Positions 45,185 through 54,824 of a stretch of 64,000 nt of DNA are shown piece by piece. The translations under genes and the position numbers were made by a program. The stretch is from the NCBI GenBank assembly GCA_021234155.1, contig JAJEKV010000298.1, forward strand, positions 310,001 through 374,000, in the 5' to 3' direction. The notes beneath the pieces were generated by a model. That model saw only the letters and a program-made list of their open reading frames with translations, was not told where the DNA came from and did not search any database. This stretch comes from Isoetes taiwanensis. Taxonomy: Eukaryota > Streptophyta > Lycopodiopsida > Isoetales > Isoetaceae. Each line of letters opens with the position of its first letter. Positions within the stretch are counted from its first letter, which is position 1.

Positions 45185-45705
45185 CTACTCTTCCTGCCCC
45201 TTGAAAGGCATAGCAGGAAGGGTTGTGTGTGGAGGATTTAGAAATCCTTTGTGTAGGCTGTCATCTACCAAGAAAATCCTACCATGGTAGGTAGGAAAGT
45301 TCTCAAGCACAACCTTCAACTCCTTGATATGAAGCTTCTTCACTGCAATGCTTGGATGGTCAATTGTGTAGCATTGCTCCTGGCCATAAATTTTTAAGAA
45401 CTTAGTCTGCAAATCCAGGAACAAGGCAGCTACCATATCCCTTGTGTTGTGAAGAAGAGAGGCACTCCATATTACAACTTCAAATTTTTGCAATGCCCAC
45501 TCCACAAACTCATGGTATCCTGGTTTGCAAATTAGGTACTTGTTTGCAGTCTTCTCCACAACAAGATGTGTATCGGGTCGAGGCAGTACCTTTTCTCTGG
45601 TTCTCCTCTGTTGTGTATGTACCAGCACGCCATTTATATCCAGAACCATAAGCTTCTTCGAAGGTTGCCATCCTTCAACCTCTTGCAACACTATGCTAAA
45701 CTATG
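45185..45705 (-). CDS. FCP1/NIF-like HAD phosphatase domain exon
   Basis: The reverse-strand frame starts after an acceptor-like TTTAG at about 45706 and runs to a stop at 45187. It contains KKLMVLDINGVLVHTQQRR (HAD motif I), a conserved YLICKPGYHEFVEWALQKF, VVIWSASLLHNT (motif II Ser) and RIFLVDDSLHKGFLNPP (motif III Asp-Asp). This is the FCP1-homology domain of plant CTD-phosphatase-like/TIM50-like proteins. The motif I second aspartate (DxD) is Asn (DIN), as in the plant DLNG/DING subfamily, so catalysis may be altered. The C-terminus ends soon after motif III, about 30-40 residues earlier than usual, so either a later exon was missed or it is truncated. It probably belongs with the upstream exons to 47466. 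Confidence 0.75.
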
Positions 45706-46218
45706 CTGTCATCTGTTGCGGCTTTGCTAGTCGGTGATGGCAAGTGCTAACGTTGATGCTTAGATGTACCTGCTTCAAGATCTTCATGCCCCCAAAAAAA
45801 AGGTGTCACCTGGCTAGCCACAACCATTGCACAGGGACTCACTAACTTATCAATCCTGCCCTCAGAAACTACTTGCATTGTTCTCCTGCAAAATCAAAAG
45901 TGGTGCTACAATTACCAACTGAAATTTGCAGAATGTTGTGCCAAGTCAGGATAATAACTGCTTGAACCTAAATCTTGGATTGCACCTTTTATAGGTTGTT
46001 TTGGCACTTGGGTTGCTTCACTATCTTCTTCTTCAGATTCACTAAGTACCACTTGTACCTGCCTTTTCCTTCTGCAGTCAAATGTATATTGAGCCCTAGA
46101 TTGAATGAAATTTCAAACAAATTTTATAAGGCCACAGTAGCAGAAAACATAGATCTGGTTTTGGCAAGTCTGGTGCAATCAAAATTAGGCCTCCTGAAAC
46201 AAGTATGGCAGAAATACA

Positions 46219-46800
46219 TTAGACTGGGGGCCTTTTCCCTAGTGCAACGTCTATAGGCACGTCCTCATCAACCGAATCATCTGACTCGCCCTCACTCTCG
46301 TCTTCTGTAGCCTTTTTGGTCCTTGATCTTGTCACCCTAGTGATCGGGGAAACTCTCTTGCTGATCTGCTTCTCCACAACTTCAACATCTTTGCCTGACC
46401 CTGCATCAACAGTGTTAGAGCAGGCCTTTGTAGAGGCTGCTGCAGAATTTGCAACTAATACGGTAATTGGTAACATCGTCAGAATTACTGGAATCTGCTT
46501 TAGACTGCGTTGGTGTCTTCAGCACTGTGTTGTCAGGTGCTGCATCATGCTTTTGACTGCTGGCATCTTGCTTTGTACTGTCTATAGGCTCTTTTACTGT
46601 AGTTACCAATTCAAAAAACAAGCATGTACCTTTTCTAGCTGTTCTTGGCTGTGGAGTTTGAGTCCTTGTAGACTTGTGCTTGGCTGATCCAGGGGTCCTT
46701 TCACTTATTGGTGTTCTAACATGCTTCCTTTTCTTATTGCTATCTGGAGTTATAGCTACTACCTCATCATCAAGCTTAATTTTCTCAACCCGGTGTGCAC
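46219..46800 (-). CDS. Charged, disordered exons probably of the same reverse-strand gene
   Basis: Frames show coding character without a fold: EKIKLDDEVVAITPDSNKKR, then KHVRTPISERTPGSAKHKST and PQPRTARKG (about 46795-46640). Then come DSTKQDASSQKHDAAPDN and a final acidic/basic block (RVTRSRTKKATEDESEGESD, 46380-46270) that stops at 46220. Frame changes between blocks coincide with possible splice sites (an AAG|GTACATGC donor near 46630), so introns are likely. The composition is that of a nuclear, chromatin-associated linker. Whether it is one transcript with the phosphatase exon is inferred from strand, spacing and the lack of other starts. Confidence 0.5.
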
Positions 46801-47004
46801 CGGCATATATGGGTTGCCTCCTGCACCAGTGCCTCCTGAAGCTTGCCTTTCTGCTATGCTTTCAGGTGCTGTGGTTTGATGAGATCTGCTGGGCTCTGCT
46901 TTGATTGCTGGACCATTGCTGGTGGGTTTGCTTTTAACCTTGCTGTTGTAGGCTCTACTCTTTGCTGCAATTGCTGCCCAATTAATCTTGAAGTTCTCTG
47001 GATC

Positions 47005-47466
47005 CTGCTTTGCTCTCTAATAGTTATTGAATACAAAAAGATATGATACTATTTTTCTTACTTCTCTATTCTTCAACCCATCTAGGTATATTTTGCTTAG
47101 AAGTTCAATTAGAGCTTCTTCATGCTCTGGCCTTACCTTGTCAATGGAAGTTTTGCCAAGAGCGGCCCTGTTGATATCCCAAATTTTACTGTACTCTGCT
47201 GCACTTATAACATCTGCTCGAAATTGAGAGGGATGAACGCCCTCCTTTGGTAGACCCGTATATGCATGGAAGTCTTCTTCGGTTCAACAGTCAGCCAGGT
47301 CCGACCTTAAGGGAACGTTTCTTCTGGCCTGAAAAAATGCAGAGAAATCAAATTAACGGGGAACCCTAAACCCATAGAAATTTCGGCATTGCTTTTTGCT
47401 TACCCGAAGCATAGCCTCCGTTGAAATTACTGCTTGAGGGGGCGTATCAATCACATTCTTTACCAT
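47005..47466 (-). CDS. 5' exons of the reverse-strand FCP1-like gene (tentative)
   Basis: ATG at 47466 gives MVKNVIDTPPQAVISTEAML and ends at a CGG|GTAAGC donor (about 47404). After a TTTTTTCAG acceptor near 47329 the frame reads ARRNVPLRSDLADC, then a TGA. The same frame downstream reads EEDFHAYTGLPKEGVHPSQF, RADVISAAEYSKIWDIN, GKTSIDKVRPEHEEALIELL and SKIYLDGLKNREVRKIVSYL, clearly coding-like. The in-frame TGA at about 47284 means a mis-placed splice site, a pseudogene, or a separate start. A domain was not recognised; the helical REVRKIV stretch could be SANT- or winged-helix-like, which is only an impression. Confidence 0.45.
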
Positions 47467-48419
47467 GGTTGATCTGTTTTGTATAGTGTGGAAATCAGAG
47501 AGTACAAATCAGCAGGTTGTTTGGCCAGAGTAGAGAAAGTTGGGGAAGAGAGATTTGGAAAACACAAATTTGAAAGTTTGCTTGTTTCGGTTCAAAATTT
47601 TAGCGGGTCGCATTCATTACCGCAGGCATTGAACAGGTCATGATTATATAAAGGGGTACGGGCTAGATGAAGTGACGAGCAGAAAATAGGTGGTACTATA
47701 ATAGGTGAAGGGTGGGAAAAAAAGTGAAGGGTGGAAAAAAATGTATGAAGGGTGCTGGTGCTGGAGTCTCATTTATTTGCTGCCCATCAGCATGCTTTTG
47801 CCCATCTGTTGTTATTCCATTGCCTCATCCTTTGTTATCTGCTCCAGGCGATTGCTTAATAAAACAGGAAGCCCAATTTGCATCTTAGCCCTAGAATAAA
47901 AAGTTGACTCGAAGGCACATTCTTGTTTATTTCTCATCAAAGCCATTCCAATTTCAATTCCATAGCATCAAAACATTTCTTGTTGTATCTTGACTATGTG
48001 ATGCACATAGAGGTAGATGGCATCATCTTGCCACATCGAGGGGAGCAGCATGGCTTGATCGTCTTCATCACCTGTTAGTCAAGTGGAATTCTCCATTTCT
48101 TACGTTTAAACCATGTGCATGTAGAGGAGGGAGTTTTTTAAACCCAATTCTGTACATATACGGTCGATAAGAGGGTTCATTTTTTGGTTTTTGTTTTGCA
48201 CTAGCCTAGGTAAATTTTGATCAAAAGAGTAAAAAATCGTCTTTTGAAAATCCATACACAGGGAGGTTTTTTGCCACCCCTGAATGCATATGGCATGCCC
48301 TTGCTCCTAGTCCATTTCATTGATGCCATTTCCCGGCTGCATATATTGAGGCATATAGCAATCATCTGAAAGGGTCCACCTTTTCCGTCCAAGAGGATCT
48401 AACTTCATCACAAATTTGC
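47467..48419. other. Region upstream of the reverse-strand gene
   Basis: Likely its promoter; no clear TATA box chosen. A small duplication GTGAAGGGTGG at 47705 and 47723 is seen. Open frames here are short. Confidence 0.35.
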
Positions 48420-48639
48420 AAACAGAAGGAGGAATTATGTCGGGTATGAGAAGCTCACCTGCAATGGAAGTGGGCAGTGTACAGAAGAAGTCAAGCTATC
48501 ATTAGGGATCAGTGGCCTGTCAGTGGCCCTCTGATCTATGGACAGTTTATGTATGGCCATGTTCTTCTTTTTTATGTTATTTCTATTTGTTATTGTGTTT
48601 TTATGATGGGGCTTAGTTTCCAAGTTTCATTTGGGCTCT

Positions 48640-48712
48640 TGCCCTTTGCATATACTCATCCCATGGCCCGCACGGTCCCCGTGGATGTAAATACCTACCT
48701 ACCTATCTATCT
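48640..48712 (+). repeat. LINE-type 3' end with CTAC/CTAT microsatellite tail
   Basis: CCCATGGCCCGCACGGTCCC then CGTGGATGTAAATA, followed by ACCTACCTACCTATCTATC. The pre-tail sequence aligns with the 3' end of LINE A/B (CCCATAGGCC, GGTCTCCGTGGGACGATAAAA) and with the stretch next to the GATA tract at 59041-59060. Confidence 0.6.
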
Positions 48713-50014
48713 TGTTCCTTATTACTTGCTTCAAGCCGTTACATTGAATAAAAACCCAATTCAGTAGAACAAAAACCCACTTGATGTTGTCATGGCATTT
48801 GACACCTTCTTGCTTAGGTTATTAGTGGAGGTTCACAATAGACTGTGCACCCTACCGTCATCTTTGTTGTACCTTGAACTAATTTTATGTTATTATAATG
48901 ACCAACTAGAGATAATTAGGTAGTTTGATGACCTCATATGATCGTTCTTAAATCTAAGCACGTTGAACCTTTCAATACCAAGATGCATTTCATTATGCAT
49001 TTTGAACAAGATTATAGCATTCATTATATATTAGATTTGGTTTATTGTCTATTAGACTTCTACCATGTTGTTTCTCAATAGAGGATTCCATCTTCTTCAA
49101 CTTCCTAGTTTATGCAATGTCCTTTTAAAATATGTGACTTGTCAAAGAACATGCCGTATTTACATTGTCAGATTGCCCACATAGCCTCTACTTCGATGCT
49201 TCTTCTTGGGTTTCTCTATATGCTGTAGCATTTGATGACACCATCCACTTTGATTTATTATTTTTTTGGATAAAGAATCAACCATACGTGGTAAGTAACA
49301 AATGCAAATTGACAATTTGTGACCTCAATAATAACTCAGATCCTAGTTATCTAAACGAGTACATAGGTTTAATGTTTGCGATCTATTGAACTATTAGACT
49401 TTAGCTTTACGATGTAGATTTTGGACTCATGAATGGGATGCAAAAACATGTTGACTTGCCATGTTTCATATTCCAAGGGAATTGTTCAATATAGTTGCCT
49501 CTTCGTGCGTATGGGGCATGAATGCAACATGTGATGTTATTTATGGGGCTTGAATGTTGAGTTCAAGGTATGGATGATCGTTTAATATCTAATCCTAAGT
49601 CAAGGAAACCATTGACATAATGGGACAACCAATTCCTTTACAACACACCGAGTATCTTCATCTATTAAATGGGAGAGTGACATTTGGTTGTTTGATATGG
49701 CCGGAATGTGTGGTAGAATGCAATGCCCAATGCATGTGGATGACTAGAGCGTCAATTTACAATGTTAAACATAGACACTAATTTAGCAGTAAATTCGAAT
49801 ATGAAAAATCTTAATCATAATTGTAACAAATATTGCATTGGATTGCACACATTCCTGTTCCAATATAATATGGGGTGGTGGCAAAGAAAGGAGAGATTTT
49901 TTGACAAGGAATAAAGTCTGCTTTTCGGATTAGACATTTGCTCATTATGGCATTTGAAGTTGTAATGCAATATCCTTTTGACAATTGACACTTAAAGTAT
50001 TAGTTTCCAATTGA

Positions 50015-50155
50015 CACTTAAAGTATTTGTTGACACCCTCCTTACTTATCAAAAAGCTGCTAAATGAGTTTATGATGTAATTCCTTCCCAGTGACACTTA
50101 AAGTATGTCTTGACATCCTCCTTATCAGAAAGTGGCGAAATGAGTTTATAATGTT
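50015..50155. repeat. Imperfect tandem duplication
   Basis: TGACACTTAAAGTAT, TTGACA-CCTCCTTA and AAATGAGTTTATGATGT each occur twice in the same order, about 75-85 bases apart; the TTGACACTTAAAGTAT word occurs a third time at about 49983. Confidence 0.7.
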
Positions 50156-51114
50156 CATTCATCTTTACAGAACTTTCCTTCATATTTCTCACAATATAGA
50201 CTTGCTTTTCAATTGATTATTGATTTTACTTTATTTTTTGCTCAAAGAGAAATAAGTGGTAGTTTGACCTTCGGAAAAACTACCAAAATGCCCCCACAAG
50301 TTTTGAACCAAAATGTCCCCTAAAAATAGGGTGCTTTGCTGAAATGGCAATAACATGTTTTATGATAACTCAAATAAGGATGTACCCCTCAGAAAAATTG
50401 TAGACGAGAGTAAGATCTTTCTAACAATGGTAAAACCATTTAAATTGGAGTTGCAGTCTACACAATCTATAGTGTTTTGAATTTAAACAACTCAAAATAA
50501 CTTATGATTTGAACTCCGATTTGGATTTCATTGAATTGATCATATGCTAAATTGACAATGTTGATGAGCCATAACAATTATGTTATTGTATTTGCCAAAA
50601 TGCCCTCAATAATAAAATTTAAAGTTTTCCTTTGATTTTTATCCCATATTAGGTCAATCAAATTTACCAATGCGATGCAATTATGTAGTATAACAATGTT
50701 ACAATCATGATCTATTTCTTCACTGGGGATGGTTCAAGGAGGTTCAGGTCTATCAATTTTTTTTCTTCTTATTTTGCCTACTATATTTGAAACACGACTT
50801 TACTTTGAACAACAAGCGTAATACAAGCGGGCAATCTAGGAATTGTCCTTAATGGTTGGATGTGTGCAAACATAGCACAGATTTTTGTATTGGTTTTTCT
50901 TGCTACTTGTATTACATCGCATACATTGAACATAAAATATTCATGTTTATGAGTAGAAGGCAACAATAATTGTCCTTAACCAAGAATCTAAGATATTTCT
51001 ATCAATTCATAGTTATTTCTACTAATTCGTAGTTCATTTTTATTATGCATTTCTATTACAAGGTTTTATTTGTTTAACTTTCATATGGAGTGCCCATGAC
51101 AATATGCATCGAAC

Positions 51115-51222
51115 TGATAATCCCTTGCTGTACTCCTATGAGATATCCCAATCATGAGTGTATCGTCTGATAATCCCTTGTTGTACTCCTATAAGGTATC
51201 TCAATCATGAGTGTATCGCCTC
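51115..51222. repeat. 54-bp tandem duplication
   Basis: CTGATAATCCCTTG-TGTACTC through CAATCATGAGTGTATCG occurs twice head to tail with a few substitutions. Confidence 0.85.
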
Positions 51223-52655
51223 CCATGGGTATACTATATACAAAAATGAGTTGATAATGTATGCGAATAGAATGTAAAATGCAATTTGCACATGCAAGCC
51301 ATCATCTATATGCAAAATACGAGGGAGTTAGGTGATGGCGAGTCATGGAACAAGAAACCTAATAGAAAAAACATGTGCACACAAGTAAATAACATATAGA
51401 AATAAAAAAATGTCCACAAGTAAATCTACCTACATATCACCGACAAAGTATCCAACATTTTAGGATCACTGCATAATACATGTTAGAGTCAATTTGAAAA
51501 ACATGCGTGAAAACATTAAAGGTAATAGTGGTAGAAATGTTTAGCACATAATGGGAGCATTCTATAGCAAAAGATTACAGATGGAAAGTTAATCCTCAGA
51601 AAGAAAGCTGATCTTGTAACATATGATTGACAAGATAAATTAGGAAGATGTCAAAAGCCTAAAAGATGAGAAATTTTTACCATATAATGATGGGCACAAA
51701 AGAGGGAAAGGCAAATTTGAACCACATGATTGACAAGATGAGGAGCAAGGTGGTGGCATCCATGTAAGGTGCATAAATAAATAAAATAAAATAAAGGATG
51801 ATATTACCACGTGTTGCAATATTTTTGTGTTCATTCTCAGAAACAACACATCAATCATAACTTCCAAAACTATGTGATGGCAAAACAAGTGGAGGTAGGG
51901 GCCAACTTTCTAGTTGATTTGATCCATACTTTTGTGTTTAATCTGCCATTTAGCTTTGAGCAATGTGCATTATGCTGGGCAACATGATTATGAGGATTTG
52001 TGGTGGGCACGCATGATCAAAATTTCACCTTTTGTCTGACCCTATTGCTTTCAAGCTTCAAATATAAAACAATATCTAGGATACACCTTATGTAATGTAG
52101 GCAAAATTTCAGCCTTCTTAGCCGAAAAGTGTAAGCTTGTAGCTTTCACACGACAACACAAAGGAGGCACAAAGCGCCAATTATGTTTGAGATTGAGAGT
52201 ATAATATATAGAAATTGGGAGCACGATGTGTGATGATGGACATAAAAATGCATGTTGGGGGCTCCAAATTAAATATTGGATTCCTATGTACGCCTCATCA
52301 AACAAAAATTTCTTGTTTTTTGTGTGAAGAACCCGAAAAAAAACTCACCGTTATTTTGCGCCCAAAAAGGCGTGCTTGTAGCGCAGTGGCGCACCGCCAG
52401 GAATCTTTGTTCGACGCCATCATTGCATGTGTCGCTTTGACTCCCAAATTGCTTGAAAATATGTCCCCTCATCCCCGCCGTTGATTTTGCCACCTCGACT
52501 GCTTACTTGTTATGTTATTGACTTTGACTTGTACATTGCTACTATACGTTCCTTTTTCTTGCACTTTTGTTTTCATTTGGAAAAAGAGTACATTTACCGT
52601 TGCCAAAAAACAAATAAAACAAAAACAGAAGTGCTCTTCATGTTGCTCCTGTCAG

Positions 52656-53123
52656 GCCTCGAATTTAGATTTTGCACTAACCAGCAAAAATGCCGTCCTT
52701 TATTTATGCTTACCGGATTTTTGAGAAAAATACCTCTAATTTGCCGGATTTAACACTATTTTTATGAAATTTTTACCAGAAATTTGCCTGCATCTACTTT
52801 AGCAAATCGGATATTTCCAACTTTAATCGGATATTGCGGGGAGGAACCCCTAATTTTCGACCCTTGGCTCCTGTCACATTTGCCTAACATCCATGGGATA
52901 ATGACACAATTCTATGCTAGAAATTGCCAAGGGTCGAAATTGGGGGTTCTCCCCTAATATCCGATTAAGTTAGAAATATCCGATTTGCTAAAGTAAATTC
53001 GGTAGAAATTTCATAAAAATAGTATTAAATCCGGCAAATTAGAGGTACATTTTTTTCAAAAATCCAGTAAACATAAATAAGGGCGGCATTTTTGCTGGTT
53101 AGTGCAAAATCTAAATTCGAGGC
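52656..53123. mobile_element. Foldback element, 468 bp
   Basis: Left arm 52656-52867 begins GCCTCGAATTTAGATTTTGC. Right arm 52927-53123 is its reverse complement, with a loop of about 59 bases. The arms include the repeated word TTTGCTAAAGTA(A)AT and CGGATAT. No transposase and no exact target duplication; TTGCTCC lies just outside both ends (52643 and 53131). The long near-perfect stem could yield small RNAs if transcribed. Confidence 0.85.
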
Positions 53124-54212
53124 ATGGAAATTGCTCCCACTCTGCGCATAGGCATCTAAGCTAGTAGATACCAAAAACCAAACAACATAGCTAAAAAACC
53201 AAAGTGAATCTTGCTTAGAAAGGTTCATCTCTATTATCTCCTTGTTTGCCTGAGATGTATTTTGTTGTTTAGAGTTGTCTATTCAATAATGTTAAGTTGC
53301 TAGCATGGTTGAGAGTTTTATTTGCATGTTCATGATTAAATTACTATGTGTACTATTTTTTAATCCATCTAGATTAGGCCTACACTAAGAAGGCCATAAT
53401 GATTTCAATATTCATGTTATGTCTAACATATTAGAGAACCCAATCCATCGATGGCTGATGCAAGGAGCTTACATGTGAGGGAAAGGTCTCTAAAAACAGT
53501 GTTGGCCAATTTTGAACCGTGAACTCAGGGTGATTTTAAGTACCTACTCTTAGATTTAATATTGGTCATACTCCAACCTGTGACCTCAGATTTAAGGTCT
53601 TCACTCTAGATCAAGCCTTGCATAATGTCTTAGTTATAGATAAAATTCCGCCTCATCTCCTCTATAAGAAGTTGTAGGATAGTCTGTGCCTTGACTTCCT
53701 ACATCTAACAACCTCCCAAGGTAGCGTTAAAAAAACACAAAAATGATACACTTTAGAGTATTATACATGAAAAAAATGTACGGGGCAACCAATAAATCAA
53801 ATGAAATAAGTCAAAATACAACGATTAAATACGAGCCACACACTTCTAAATCAGGGTAGGCTTGGTAGGCTTGGATTTGATATAAAGTCAGAAAAGAAAC
53901 CATAATTTGAAGACACATAGGCCTAAGAAATATCCCACGTGCAACAATGAGAAGCAAGGGGGGTTTTCATCCATGGATTTGACAAAATTAAGATAAGAAG
54001 AAGATGGAGATGCATTACAAGGCCACGAAAAAATGTGGGTGTTGATGCAATGATGCACCCATTTTGCAATGCACCAAAAAAAGCAGCATTCCCACTCATA
54101 TGCCTACATGTGTAGAACGGGGTATAAAAGTTGACAAAAACCTGCGCAATGGTACGAAAGTATAGTGGTCGGTATTTTGTTTGTATACGAAAATGGGCGC
54201 ACATGGGCTCTC
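53124..54212. other. Spacer before the second peptide gene
   Basis: AT-rich, no supported gene. The reverse-strand frame at 53923-54204 has no recognisable domain. Confidence 0.4.
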
Positions 54213-54229
54213 AAGAAACTCCGCGTCTG

Positions 54230-54295
54230 ATCTGAGTCTTGCTGTGTAATCCTTTTTATTTAATATAAGTCATACGTTCTTCAAAAAAAAAAAAA
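54230..54295 (+). mobile_element. Very short (66 bp) L1 insertion with poly-A and 17-bp TSD
   Basis: The body ATCTGAGTCTTGCTG...CATACGTTCTTCAAAA ends like the L1 at 9107-10785 (ATTCGACCACGTTCTTCAAAA). It is flanked by AAGAAACTCCGCGTCTG at 54213-54229 and 54296-54312. It is an extreme 5'-truncated insertion, about 60-75 bases before the second peptide gene's ATG. Confidence 0.85.
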
Positions 54296-54321
54296 AAGAA
54301 ACTCCGCGTCTGCTGGAGCGC

Positions 54322-54329
54322 TATATTAA
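54322..54329 (+). promoter_or_regulatory. Candidate TATA box of the second peptide gene
   Basis: TATATTAA, 43-50 bases before the ATG and just after the L1 insertion. The leader would be very short, so this may not be the real core promoter. Confidence 0.3.
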
Positions 54330-54371
54330 CGGGTTCTAAAACTCTAAAGGCCAAGTATCTTCTTCATAAAA

Positions 54372-54824
54372 ATGACGAGCAGAAATTTCCTCTATCTCTT
54401 CCTCTTCGTTTCGGCTCTTCTCCTTACCAGCACGGACTCCGCCAGAATTCTTCCAGGTTGCCGGAAACTGGAATTCGTTTCTTAGCTTAAATTTTTCCTC
54501 ATCTTCCTGCTGCATAGCTTTTGCACATTTTAATGCTTCGTTTGTGGGTCTTACAAATTCACGTTTGTTAGAATCTTATTTGGTTTGGTTGGCGTTACAG
54601 GAAGAAGCCTTGTTGATATGCCCAAGCTAACGCCTAAAGGGGTCTCTGAAACACAGGTATTGCCTCTTATTTTTCCGCAACGAAGAGAAGCTCAATTATT
54701 CTGATACTGATCTGCTTCTATGTGCTTGCAGCTTCAAGACATGGAAGACCCCAACTTCAAGTGTGGGGCAGATTGTCGACGTGACCTGGCTCACGTGGAC
54801 TACATTTATAATGCCAACCCTTAA
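54372..54824 (+). CDS. Phytosulfokine-like peptide precursor 2 (three exons, YIYNA)
   Basis: Exons 54372-54456, 54601-54656 and 54732-54824 (GT/AG, phases 1 and 0, as in the gene at 40854) give 77 residues. There is an N-terminal signal peptide (MTSRNFLYLFLFVSALLLTS, to TDSA), then a short propeptide (GRSLVDMPKLTPKGVSETQ) and the C-terminus NFKCGADCRRDLAHVDYIYN followed by ANP. The conserved block CGADCRRDLA-VDYIY-NP is shared with the first gene; AHVDYIY is even closer to the family's AHxDYIYTQ. Positions 4-5 of the hormone are Asn-Ala rather than Thr-Gln. The expected role is a secreted tyrosine-sulfated growth or wound-response peptide. The frame, splice sites and signal peptide are all intact. 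The short L1 just upstream may affect expression. Confidence 0.85.

Larger units (their letters stand above)
48713..52655. other. Long AT-rich stretch without a gene
   Basis: No supported coding region on either strand. It holds two local tandem duplications, listed separately (50015-50155 and 51115-51222). Confidence 0.5.

Noticed and set aside
46316-46687. Plus-strand 123-codon frame
   Set aside because: Antisense to the charged exons of the reverse-strand gene, which have the better coding character.
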